A DNA stretch of 57,965 nucleotides, taken from positions 1-57,965 of the forward strand of contig NZ_CALPCV010000016.1 of assembly GCF_943193095.1 (NCBI RefSeq), in the 5' to 3' direction. The notes below the pieces were generated by a model, which saw only the letters and a program-made list of their open reading frames with translations, was not told the origin of the DNA and made no database searches. This document shows positions 1 through 9,500 of this stretch, one piece after another. Position 1 is the first letter of the stretch, and every line of letters starts with the position of its first letter. A program made the translations under genes and the position numbers. Origin of the DNA: Parasutterella muris. Its GTDB lineage: Bacteria > Pseudomonadota > Gammaproteobacteria > Burkholderiales > Burkholderiaceae_F.

Positions 1-76
1 GGTATAAAATCAATTGGTTAAATTGAAGATGAGACTATTTGTAAAAATAGCTCCTAGAATTTTGGGAATTCAGGTT

Positions 77-814
77 TTACTTCAAATCCCAGCCTTTGTC
101 CTGCACGTAATCCTTCATATACGTGCGTCTTTCCTTCTTCATATAGCCGATCATATTCTCAGTCCAATCCACGTTTTTAGCGTTGGAGCTTCTGGATTCG
201 TAGTATTTGCGCATCAACTCGTTATAGCGCTTCATTACTTCGGGATCAGGCTCACGATAGCTGTTTTCCATAAACGTGACGGCAGCCGGCATACGCGGTT
301 TAAGACCCGCATGCTCAGCCGGATGACCAAACGCAAGCCCAAATACCGGGAACACGTTTTTCGGCAGCGCCAAGAGGCGATCGATTTCCTGGATGCCGTT
401 GCGGATGCCGCCGATGTAGCAGCCGCCCAAGCCTAAAGATTCCAATGCGGCAAAGGCGTTCTGCGCCATAATGCCCGCATCCTGAATGCCGACAAGAAAT
501 TGTTCATTCCAGCCTAAATCCGATTCAGGAAATTCCACCTGATTGCGATGGTAGTCCGCGCAGAAAATCCAGAGTTCCGGCGCCTGCGCAACATGTTTCT
601 GATTACCGGCAAGCACCGCAACCTTTTCTTTAAGCGCCTGTTCCGTAATGCGGATAATCGACGTAACTTGAAGAAAACACGATGTGGACGCACTCTGAGC
701 CGCTCTGAAAATAGCAGCGATATCTTCGTCGGAAACTTTTTCATCAGTAAAATTGCGGCATGATGCATGGTTCAGCATCGTGTCAATCGTCGGATTTCGA
801 GAGTACTTTTCCAT
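77..814 (-). CDS. NfsA-like FMN-dependent nitroreductase
   Basis: Predicted cytoplasmic flavoenzyme that passes electrons from NAD(P)H to nitro- or quinone-type compounds. The 245-residue length fits the oxygen-insensitive NfsA/FRP type. Seen: the N-terminal FMN phosphate-binding stretch HASCRNFTDEKV at about residues 16-27, a Ser/Thr-rich segment near 41-45, the glycine-rich GLGGCYIGGIRNG at 128-140, and a basic C-terminal tail (YMKKERRTYMKDY) typical of NfsA-like proteins. It starts with ATG preceded by an AAGGAG-type ribosome site. It lies downstream of the Dcu carrier gene but is separated from it by a terminator, so it is probably its own unit. The natural substrate cannot be read from sequence; the family call is firm. 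Confidence 0.9.
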   Translation of the reverse strand: MEKYSRNPTIDTMLNHASCRNFTDEKVSDEDIAAIFRAAQSASTSCFLQVTSIIRITEQALKEKVAVLAGNQKHVAQAPELWIFCADYHRNQVEFPESDLGWNEQFLVGIQDAGIMAQNAFAALESLGLGGCYIGGIRNGIQEIDRLLALPKNVFPVFGLAFGHPAEHAGLKPRMPAAVTFMENSYREPDPEVMKRYNELMRKYYESRSSNAKNVDWTENMIGYMKKERRTYMKDYVQDKGWDLK

Positions 815-854
815 CTTTTTCTCCTTTACGCAAAGAACGATTCAATCCTAAACA

Positions 855-888
855 GAAAAAAGGCCCGATCCGAAAACCGAGCCTTTAA
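855..888 (-). terminator. Rho-independent terminator after the Dcu carrier gene
   Basis: Read on the minus strand, an AAAGGCTCG arm pairs with CGGGCCTTT across a 10-base loop and is followed by a run of T. It sits directly after the stop of the C4-dicarboxylate carrier gene and separates it from the nitroreductase gene. Confidence 0.8.
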
Positions 889-903
889 AACTAAGAAAAA
901 ATC

Positions 904-2232
904 TTAGAAGAATATGTAGCGAATCGCAAAACCCGCGACCACTGAAGCGAACGTGGCGACAAATCCGGGGATGATGTACGAGTGGTTGACAACCCACTTG
1001 CCGATCTTTGTCGTTCCGGTATTGTCAAAGGCGACGCCCGCAAGCAGAACGCCAGTACTCGGAATAATGAAGTAACCGCAGACCGCAGGATACATTGCAA
1101 CCAAGGTATGCCCGTCAATGCCGAGCGCGATACCAAGCGGAACCATCGCACCGACTGTGGCGCCCTGGCTGTAGGTCAGAGCAGAAACAATGAACATCGC
1201 GATCGCAAAGAGATAAGGTCTGCTGCCGACGATTTCAGCAACTTCACTCTTAATCATCGGAAGGTTGTTTGCAATCCATGTATCAGACATCCATGCCAAT
1301 CCGAAAATTGTCACAACGCCCATCATGCCGGCTTTAAAGACCGAGCAGCTCGTGATTTTTCCGGGATCGGCGCTGCAGAACATCACCATAAGTCCGGCAG
1401 AAATCAGCATCACGATTTCAATCATCTGGGTCATGCCGACCGTCATCGATTTGCCTGCCGCATTTGTGACGTGCGGACGCAGTTCCGGGAATGTTCCGAT
1501 CAGCACCACGGCAAGTGCGGAAATAAGGAAAATCGCGACGGAAAGTTTCGCCTTAGAGGAGACTTCCTTCATTTTTGTTTCCGCGACACCCGCATCCATA
1601 TCTTTGAAAAGACCTTCCGCAACTTTCTTCTGATACTCAGGATCCTGATCGAGCTCCAATCCTTTCTTGTAGACGGAAAGCGCGCCGATAAATAAACCAA
1701 TCAGTGTCGCGGGAACAATAATGACCAAAATATCGAAATACGTCACACCCAGAGGTGCGAGGAAAGCGACCATCGCAACCGTCGCCGCGGAAATCGGGCT
1801 TGAAGGCACCGCATGCTGAGAGGCAATAACGGAAATCGAAATCGGTCGTTCGGGACGAATGCCGGTTTCTCTGGATACTTCTGAAATAACAGGAAGAAGG
1901 TTATAGAGAACGTTTCCGGTGCCTGCCATGAAAGTGAAGAGCCAGGCAATCAGCGGCGCAAAGAAAACGATATGCTTCGGATCACGTTTGAGCATGCGTT
2001 CGGCCACGCGAACTAACACGTCCATACCGCCTGCGGTTTGAAGCGTTGCCGCTGCAAGCACCACCGCGGTCATGATCAGCATCACGTTGATCGGAGGATT
2101 AGAGGGCGCAAGTCCGAATCCGTATACAAGGACCGCAAGGCCCATGCCGCCCGCCATACCAAAGAAGATGCCGCCCCATCGCGCACCGATAATCATCGCC
2201 AAAATGACGACTAGAAATTCAGCTGCAAACAT
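904..2232 (-). CDS. Anaerobic C4-dicarboxylate transporter, DcuA/DcuB family
   Basis: Inner-membrane carrier expected to exchange or take up C4-dicarboxylates (fumarate, malate, aspartate, succinate) under anaerobic conditions. At 442 residues it has the usual DcuA/DcuB length and is almost entirely hydrophobic, with ten or more membrane spans. Family-like segments are the N-terminal LVVILAMIIGARWGGIFFGMAGG (shown here only as a hydrophobic start), TAGGMDVLVR around 66-75 and FTFMAGTGNVLYNLLPVI around 99-116. Only 8 bases separate it from the upstream lyase gene, so the two are very probably co-transcribed and may share a substrate: the lyase would release fumarate and the carrier would move C4-dicarboxylates. 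DcuA and DcuB cannot be told apart here. Confidence 0.92.
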   Translation of the reverse strand: MFAAEFLVVILAMIIGARWGGIFFGMAGGMGLAVLVYGFGLAPSNPPINVMLIMTAVVLAAATLQTAGGMDVLVRVAERMLKRDPKHIVFFAPLIAWLFTFMAGTGNVLYNLLPVISEVSRETGIRPERPISISVIASQHAVPSSPISAATVAMVAFLAPLGVTYFDILVIIVPATLIGLFIGALSVYKKGLELDQDPEYQKKVAEGLFKDMDAGVAETKMKEVSSKAKLSVAIFLISALAVVLIGTFPELRPHVTNAAGKSMTVGMTQMIEIVMLISAGLMVMFCSADPGKITSCSVFKAGMMGVVTIFGLAWMSDTWIANNLPMIKSEVAEIVGSRPYLFAIAMFIVSALTYSQGATVGAMVPLGIALGIDGHTLVAMYPAVCGYFIIPSTGVLLAGVAFDNTGTTKIGKWVVNHSYIIPGFVATFASVVAGFAIRYIFF

Positions 2233-2240
2233 AGCGCCTC

Positions 2241-3752
2241 CTATTTAGCAAGAGCCGCAAGCTCGTTGGTGAGACGCTCCAGATTCTCTTTAGCTTCCTG
2301 AACCTGAGTCTTTCTCAGCGTGAGTTTTGCGTTGTCTCTTTCAAGGTGCAGCGCCAAGCGATCCAGCTGACGTTTCACTTCATCCGTATTGGAGCCGCCG
2401 ATCGTCTTCTTGGCCTGAGCGTTCTTACTCGGATCAAGCGCTTCCTGAATCAGCTCATTGGTCAGCGTAGTCGTGCGGCCTAAGAGTGTCTGATAGATCG
2501 GATTCAAATCGTCTGTTGTGATTTCATTGGCGAACTTCTGCTTCTCCTGCATATAACCCACCAGCATCGCAACCACGCCGTGCGCGGAACGGAAAGAAAT
2601 TCCGTCGTGGCGCACCATGTAGTTTGCAAGTTCGGTAACCGTACAGAAATTGCCGACGGCGTTTTCGCGCATACGTTCCCGCTTGAGCGTCAGTGTCTTC
2701 ACGGTCACATTGATGAGCGCGATATCGGCTTCAAATTCCTGCATGCCGGTCCAGACAAAGCGCATCGCCTCAGTAGAGGAATCGCGGCAGTGCGTGAACG
2801 GAATATTTTTGAGAACACTGAACACGGATACAAAGAACGCTTCAAGATGCGCGGCTTTGCCTTTAACATGCTCCAGAGTCATCGGATTCTTCTTCTGCGG
2901 CATGATCGAAGAGCAGACCGCGCAGGAGTCATCCACTTCAACATAGCCATATTCCGGTGTCGACCAGATATAAAGGTCGTAGGCAAAACGCGACAGGGTG
3001 TTCGATGCGATCGCGAAAGCAGAAAGAATATCCATGCAGTAGTCACGGGAAGCGGTGCAGTCGATCGAATTCTGCATCGGCTCATCAAAGCCGAGAAGCT
3101 CCGCGGTTCTTTCGCGATTAATCATGAAGGTCGTTGAACCCATGGAACCGCCGCCAAGCGGGCAGATGTTCAGAGATTCCCAAGCGTTTTCAATTCTTCT
3201 GAAGTCGCGTTCCAGCGCGTTGAGAATACCCGAAAGGTAGTGACCGAAAGTAATCGGCTCTGACGGCTGCATATGAGTGTAGCCTGACATGACAGCGTCG
3301 CGGTTTTTGTCGGCTAAATCCAAGAGGCTTTGGCGCAGTTCATTAAATGAAGCACAGAGCTTGAGGTAAAAACCTCTGATATCCATTCTCTGCTCGCAGG
3401 CGAAGAGGTCGTTGCGGGAACGCGCTGTATGCTGCTGTCCGCCGATTTCCGGCCCGGTCTGTTCCAGAAGATAGCGCTCGAGGTTGAAATACAGATCCTC
3501 CACATTGGGATTGATTTCAAACTCCGGATGTTCCTGCATCGCGGCAATACGCTGCGTGCATTCAAGAATAGAGGCCGCGACGTCCTGCTTAATAATGCCC
3601 TGCTCCGCAAGCATAATGACATGCGCTTTGTTGATATCGAGAATCGTCTGATAACTTCTCTCTAAATCCTGTGCGATGGCGGGACCGATGAGGTATTTCA
3701 CGACCTCGGTCGCCGGTTTCTTCTTAATTTTTCCGCGATGTTTCTCGTCCAT
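2241..3752 (-). CDS. Argininosuccinate lyase-like enzyme (fumarase/aspartase superfamily)
   Basis: Member of the superfamily whose enzymes release fumarate from a succinylated substrate by beta-elimination. Seen: HTARSRND (108-115), matching the HTGRSRND substrate loop of ArgH; GYTHMQPSEP (158-167) with the catalytic-type His160; and the mobile signature loop SSIMPQKKNP (281-290) with its serine. At 503 residues it is longer than ordinary ArgH (about 460), with an extended charged C-terminus, and the loop reads CSS rather than GSS. It sits in a putative operon with a Dcu carrier, divergent from a LysR gene, not among arginine genes. I therefore infer a catabolic ArgH relative that supplies fumarate; genuine ArgH function cannot be excluded. 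The start ATG follows a GGAGAC-like ribosome site. Confidence 0.8.
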   Translation of the reverse strand: MDEKHRGKIKKKPATEVVKYLIGPAIAQDLERSYQTILDINKAHVIMLAEQGIIKQDVAASILECTQRIAAMQEHPEFEINPNVEDLYFNLERYLLEQTGPEIGGQQHTARSRNDLFACEQRMDIRGFYLKLCASFNELRQSLLDLADKNRDAVMSGYTHMQPSEPITFGHYLSGILNALERDFRRIENAWESLNICPLGGGSMGSTTFMINRERTAELLGFDEPMQNSIDCTASRDYCMDILSAFAIASNTLSRFAYDLYIWSTPEYGYVEVDDSCAVCSSIMPQKKNPMTLEHVKGKAAHLEAFFVSVFSVLKNIPFTHCRDSSTEAMRFVWTGMQEFEADIALINVTVKTLTLKRERMRENAVGNFCTVTELANYMVRHDGISFRSAHGVVAMLVGYMQEKQKFANEITTDDLNPIYQTLLGRTTTLTNELIQEALDPSKNAQAKKTIGGSNTDEVKRQLDRLALHLERDNAKLTLRKTQVQEAKENLERLTNELAALAK

Positions 3753-3838
3753 GGTTTGTCTCCTTGGTTGATGAATTGAATTAGGACAAAAATATTTTTA
3801 TCTCAGGCGATGGCAATCGGAAAATAACTTAGAAAAAT

Positions 3839-3890
3839 TCGATAATAATTTTTTAATTATTCGATGTTTTATGCAAAAATTTATTATCGA
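3839..3890. promoter_or_regulatory. Repeated TCGATAATAA motif, candidate LysR operator
   Basis: The intergenic region between the lyase gene and the divergent LysR gene carries TCGATAATAA at 3839-3848, a related TCGAATAATT on the other strand at 3855-3864, and TCGATAATAA again on the other strand at 3881-3890. Inverted AT-rich copies between a LysR gene and its divergent target are the classical LysR layout. Binding is inferred, not shown. Confidence 0.5.
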
Positions 3891-3920
3891 AACAAAGAAT
3901 TATGTACCCGGAGAAACGTC

Positions 3921-4864
3921 ATGCTTTTCGGAACGCACACCAAAGTTTTTATTGCCGTCGTCGAACAGGGCAATATTCAGGAAGCCGCCTCCGTTCTCAA
4001 AATCTCCCAATCCTCTGTCTCTTATCACCTAAAGGAGCTTGAAAAAGAAGTCGGCTTTCAGCTCTACGACCGAAGCCAAAAGCCGAATCATCTGACGGAA
4101 GAAGGCGCTTTGCTTTTCAGAGAGCTTCGGCAGGAGCGAGAGCATCTTGCGCGCACACTCGGAAAGCTAAGATCAGGCTGCTCGATTCGGCCGACATTGC
4201 GATTCGGAATTGTTGAAAGCCTTGCTCGCAATCTCGGAGCATCTGTCATTGAGAATCTCGCCTCGCGTTTATCTTCTATCGTTATGGTCACCGGAACCTC
4301 GGAGCGTCTCTACAGCAAACTCAAGCACCGAGACATTGATTGGGCGATCACAAGCAGACTGCCGGACGCGTCCGAATTTTTGACGCAGAAACTGTTTTCC
4401 GAACCCTCCGTCCTTGCGGTTCCTCTGTCTATGGATTTTGGAGCAAAGGCTGTCAGCTGGCAGGATTTAAAGTTCTGCGGTCTGCCGCTGCTGCGTTATA
4501 TCCGCTCCTCCGGCGGACACAAAATCACGGAATCACTGCTGGGCGCTCTTTCCGTAGATCTTCCCGTCAAAATTGAAGTGGATGACGGCGCGTCATGCTG
4601 AAGCTGATCGCTGAAGGCCTCGGCTGGTCTTTTATACGGCCTGCGACTTTAATTCAGCACCTGGAACTTACTGAGCGCATCAGAATTCTGCCGATGCCCA
4701 ACCCCGTGATGCAGCGCCAGCTTATTCTCGCATACCGCAAAGACATCGACCCGCAGATGCGGGACGAAATTTTAGTCATCTGCGATCGATTTTATAAAGA
4801 GACACTGCACCCGGAAATTATCAGACTTGCACCCTGGCTTGCCGCATCCTTACCCGCTTCATAA
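3921..4864 (+). pseudogene. LysR-family transcriptional regulator, broken by a frameshift
   Basis: LysR-type regulator with an N-terminal winged helix-turn-helix (NIQEAASVLKISQSSVSYHL, residues about 18-37 from the chosen start) and a C-terminal effector domain. I choose ATG 3921 because GGAGAAACGTC precedes it and the 19 residues upstream do not fit the family. The first frame stops at 4601 after VDDGASC; the rest of the effector domain (MLKLIAEGLGWSFIRP onward) continues in the -1 frame from 4595 to 4864. Joined, the product is about 314 residues, normal for LysR. The break is a one-base loss relative to an intact gene, at GCGTCATGCTGA, with no homopolymer. It is divergent from the lyase-Dcu pair, its likely target. 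It could be a real mutation, a sequence error or coupled restart. Confidence 0.8.
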
Positions 4865-4870
4865 AGTAAA

Positions 4871-4900
4871 AGCCTGATCATCTGTTAGGACAATCAGGCT
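4871..4900 (-). terminator. Terminator between the LysR remnant and the efflux operon
   Basis: AGCCTGAT (4871-4878) pairs perfectly with ATCAGGCT (4893-4900). On the minus strand the hairpin is followed by TTTTACTTT, so it ends the efflux operon; on the plus strand only a weak T-rich tail follows, so it may also serve the regulator gene. Confidence 0.75.
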
Positions 4901-4911
4901 TGTCTGTCTGT

Positions 4912-6513
4912 TTATTTGTGGGGCTCAGCCACCGGAATCGGAACAGCATCGGAGTTTATTTCCGGATTCGGAATCTCTTCCGGAGAATCCGGCTTTCTCA
5001 AAGGAAGCGGAACTGAGGAGGAAGTCTCCGGAGCCGCCTGGACTTGTTCCTTCTTCAGCTTTTCGGCTTCTTCTAAGTCTTTGATCGCCTGCTCTTCTTC
5101 AATCAGCGCCTGATCAATCCAGCCGCCGCCAAGGGACTGATAGATCTGACCGATGGAGCTCAACGCTCTTGCCTTAACTTCCGCAAGCTGAATTTCCTGC
5201 GGAAGCAGAGACTGCTCAGCCTGCAGAACTGTCACGTAACCGGTGTAGCCGCCCTGATACTGAGCGGTCGCGAGCTTCTGATATTCCTGAAGGCTCTTGA
5301 CCAGCGCCCTCTTCGTGCGAAGCTCAATGACCGCGTTCTCACGGCTGCTGAGCGCGTTATCCACATCGGCAAACGCCTGCGCGACCGCTAACTGATAAGC
5401 CGCCAACATCGCTTTCTGCTGCGCTTCAGCACTCTTTACACCTGCCGTAACGGCGCCCCAGCGGAAGATCGGACCGGTAAACGAACCGGTATAACTCCAC
5501 ATGTGCGATGGGCTCTTAAATAAATTATGCAGCTCGTCACTGGCGTAGCCCAATCCCGCTGAGAGCGAAATGGTCGGGAAATAAAGCGCTTTAGCCGCTC
5601 CGATATCCGCGTTCGCTGCCTTTAACGTCTCTTCAGCCTCAACAATATCCGGCCGCTGCGTCAGAAGATCACTCGGAATACCGGCCGCAATCACCGGTGT
5701 GCTCAGTTCATCAAGCTTCTTGAACTGAGGCATCGCCTTCGGAGCGATACCGGTCAGAATCGATAGAGAATTGATCAGTTCCGTGCGGTTCTGCCGAATC
5801 TGAGGAATCTGAACCATGGCGCTTTCCCACTGAGAACGCGCCTGCGCGACTTCCATCTCGGAAACATTGCCGTACTGGAAGCGAAGCTTGAAGAGCTTGT
5901 ACGTTTCAAAGTAACTTTCCGCTGTCGCGACGTCAATTCGATACTGTTCGTCAGCGGCAAGAATTGAAAAATAAGTGCTGACCACCGAACCGATCACAGA
6001 AGCGATCGCGGCTTTATGCGCAGCCTGTGCGGACCGATAGGAAGCAACCGCAGATTCAGTCTGTCTGCGGATGCGTCCCCAGAGATCAATTTCCCAGGAA
6101 GCGTTTGCCAAACCCTCATAGGTTGTAATGGCTTTACCGTCCATCATGGCGCCCGTCACAGTATTGAGACTTTGGCGGGCCTTTCCGCCGTCACCGCTGT
6201 AGGAGAGCTGCGGGAAGAGACTCGAGCGGGATACGGTCACCTGGGCGGCCGCCTTCTCTACATTCGCCATAGTCTGCTGCAGAGTGCGGTTGTTCGCGAT
6301 CGCTTTGGATACCAGGTAATCCAAAGCCGGATCGTTGTACTGCCGCCACCAGCGGGCGGTCAGCCAGTTAGAGGCGTCAACCTGCCCGTGGATGTTCCTG
6401 AAGTTCTCAGGAACCGGCACAACCGGTCTTTCATAATCGGGACCGACCGCGCAAGAGGAAAGAAACAGCGCGGACGACACGGCCGCCGCCAAAATCAGGA
6501 ATCTTCTTTTCAT
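4912..6513 (-). CDS. RND efflux outer membrane factor, NodT/OprM family lipoprotein
   Basis: Outer-membrane channel of a tripartite RND pump. The 533-residue product begins with a lipoprotein signal peptide whose lipobox is LSSC (Cys at about 21), followed by AVGPDYERP, the conserved start of mature OprM/NodT proteins. The body shows the alpha-helical, alanine- and glutamine-rich repeats of two TolC-like domains, and an LTQRPDIVEAE motif near the middle. A Pro/Glu/Ser-rich tail of about 65 residues follows the usual end, longer than most family members. The start overlaps the stop of the pump gene by four bases (ATGA-type), showing an operon with the pump and the adaptor. Confidence 0.95.
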   Translation of the reverse strand: MKRRFLILAAAVSSALFLSSCAVGPDYERPVVPVPENFRNIHGQVDASNWLTARWWRQYNDPALDYLVSKAIANNRTLQQTMANVEKAAAQVTVSRSSLFPQLSYSGDGGKARQSLNTVTGAMMDGKAITTYEGLANASWEIDLWGRIRRQTESAVASYRSAQAAHKAAIASVIGSVVSTYFSILAADEQYRIDVATAESYFETYKLFKLRFQYGNVSEMEVAQARSQWESAMVQIPQIRQNRTELINSLSILTGIAPKAMPQFKKLDELSTPVIAAGIPSDLLTQRPDIVEAEETLKAANADIGAAKALYFPTISLSAGLGYASDELHNLFKSPSHMWSYTGSFTGPIFRWGAVTAGVKSAEAQQKAMLAAYQLAVAQAFADVDNALSSRENAVIELRTKRALVKSLQEYQKLATAQYQGGYTGYVTVLQAEQSLLPQEIQLAEVKARALSSIGQIYQSLGGGWIDQALIEEEQAIKDLEEAEKLKKEQVQAAPETSSSVPLPLRKPDSPEEIPNPEINSDAVPIPVAEPHK

Positions 6514-9500
6514 TGTTTTCCTCCTTCTTTGCCGTCGTCTTTAGCATCAGCCTTTTGCGACTGTTCATTGGCCTGCTCCAGCTTTTCCGCGATCTTATTG
6601 TCCTTGCGTTTGAGCGCGCGCTGAGCTTCTTCATCCGAAACCGCGTCTTCGGCATGGACATTATCCTCGCGCTGCTTGTCAGTCAGGGATTCAATGCCGA
6701 CCTTCTGATCCTCGGTTGCTTCCGGATTGAAATCCGGAGAGTTGGTGATCGTCAGAGTGCCGTCGGGTGATACCTTAACATCAGCTTTCGGGTCATACAC
6801 GGTACCCGGTCCTTTGAGGATTGCAAGGCGCAGTTTGTCAGTGATCGGAATATTGCGCTCAGCTAATTTAGCGGCAAGTTTCACCGCGCTCTTAGCGCCG
6901 CGGCGTTCCGCCCATCCTTCAAACCAAACATAGAAGATCGGGACAAAGAGCAGCGCAAGTGTAGACACGCCAATCATGCCGCCCACAATACCGGTACCGA
7001 GAGAGTGTCTCGAAGCGGCGCCCGCGCCTGTCGCAACCGCAAGCGGGAGTGTGCCGCCGATAAACGCAAGAGACGTCATGATAATCGGACGGAAACGAAG
7101 CTCGCCCGCGTCAATAGCCGCACGCACCAAATCCATACCCTTGTTTCTGAGTTCAACCGCGAACTCGACGATAAGAATCGCGTTCTTTGCCGCCAAACCG
7201 ATCATCACCAGCATACCGATTTGGAAGTAAACATCGTTCTCAAGTCCTCTCGCCCATGTCGCAACCAGTGCGCCGATCACGCCGAACGGAACCGCCAGAA
7301 TGACGGAGCCCGGAAGCGCCCAGCTTTCATACTGCGCGGCAAGCACGAGGAACACGAGCAGCAGACCGAAAGCAAACACCACCGCTGACGATGAGCCTGA
7401 AGACTGCTGTTCATAACTGATGCCGCTCCAGCCGTAGGTATAGCCCTGCGGAAGTGTTTCGGCAGCGACTTCTTCCAACGCCTTCATACCTTGGCCGGAA
7501 GAGTAGCCCGGAGCCGCATTGCCAATCACCTGAGCCGCTGGGAATCCGTTAAAGTGCGGCAACAGCGTCGGTCCGCTCGTGTATTCCGTTGTAATCACGG
7601 AACTCAGCGGAATCATCTCGCCCTTGTTGTTGCTGACATAGAGCTTGGAAATATCATCCGGGCTTTCGCGATAACGCGGTTCAGCCTGAATAATCACAAA
7701 CCACACGCGGGAGAACTGACTGAACTGGCTCGCAATGGCAGAACCGAACTGACTCTGAAGCGTGTCGAACACGCTTTGCGTATCCAATCCGAGAAGCTTT
7801 GCCTTGTCTTTGTCGTACGTGATCTTTAGCTGCTGATTGGAAGCGCTGAATGTCGAAGTAAGACCCGTCAGCTCAGGACGCTGACGCGCGGCGGCAAGGA
7901 ATTTTTCCAGGTTCTCGCCAAGCTGCACCGGAGAGCCGCTCGCGGTGTCCTGAATCCAGAACTCAAAACCGCCCGTAGTACCCAAGCCCGGAATCGCAGG
8001 CGGGTTAATCGGGACCACCAAACCGGAAAGCTGAGAAGACATGCCCATGCGCTGCATATCCTGCATAATCGCGTTCGCATTCATCTTTTCCGCTGTCTTC
8101 GCGTTCTTATATCGTTCTGAGAACGGAGAAAGCGTCATGAAGTACGTACCGGCGTTGGTCTTCATACCGCCGTCAATCAGCGAGAAACCGGAGACGGAGT
8201 TTCTGGTCTCAACGCCCTTGATCGGTTCGAAAGCTTTATCCACGGTCTGCATCATCGTCGAGGTTCTCTGCAGACTCGCTGACGGCGGAAGCATGATGGC
8301 CGCAACCACATAACCTTGGTCTTCGCTGGGCACAAAGCCTGTCGGCAGCACTCGGAAGATCGAGAAAATGCTGACCATCATCGCGCCAAAAAGCACCACC
8401 ACTAAAAGTGTTCTTCTAAAGAGCGCCCTTGTCCAGCCGCCGTATTTAACCGTCAAAATACCGAAGAGACGGTTAAATTGATAGAAGAATCCTTTTGTCT
8501 TCGGTTCGGAATGACTCAGCCAGCTTGCACAAAGCGCAGGCGTCAGCGTAAGTGCCACAAAACCGGAAATCGTGACGGAAATCGCAATCGTGATCGCGAA
8601 CTGCTTATAGAGCATACCGGTCGTTCCCGCCATGAATGCCGCAGGAATAAAGACGCTCGCGAGAACCAGTACGGTTGCGATAATCGGGCCGGAAACCTCA
8701 GACATAGCCGCGATCGTCGCGTCCACCGGGTTCATCGCCTTTTCCGACATATTTCTCTCGACGTTCTCCACCACCACAATGGCGTCGTCCACCACCAAGC
8801 CGATCGCGAGCACCAAGCCGAAGAGCGTCAGCAGGTTGATGCTGAAGCCCAGCGCAAGCATACCGATAAAGGTACCCGTCAAAGCGACCACAATGGCCGT
8901 ACAGGCAATCGCTGTAGATTTGAAACTCTGCAGGAAGATATAGATAACCGCAATAACCAGCAGAACAGCTTCAAATAAGGTCTTAATCACCTCTTCAATA
9001 GAAATACGGACGAAATCCGTGGTATCCATTGCAACCTTATATTCAAGCCCTTCCGGGAAACTCTTCTTGAGTTCCGTTAACGCTTTGCGCACATTGTCAG
9101 ATACGTCGAGCGCGTTGGCGCCTGCCTGCTGATACACAGCAATCAGCGCCGCCGGCACGCCGTTCATATTGGCGGTTGCCTCATAGCTTCTTGAACCCAC
9201 CGCGACTCTTGCGATGTCTTTCACACGCACGATCGCGCTGCCGTCCTGATTGGATCGGACAATGATGTCCTCGTAGCCCTTCGGATCAACTGAAGGAGAA
9301 GGTGCGATGATCGGGAAGGTCTGAATCGTTGAGGGCAGAGAGGGAGCAGCACCGATGTTGCCTGCTGCAAACCGGCTGTTCTGTTCGGAAATCGCCGATG
9401 TCACATCAGAAGTTGTAATGCCCAGCGAAGCCATTCGATCGGGGTTAAGCCAAATACGCATCGCCTGATCCGCATTACCCAAAATCGCTGATTGTCCGGC

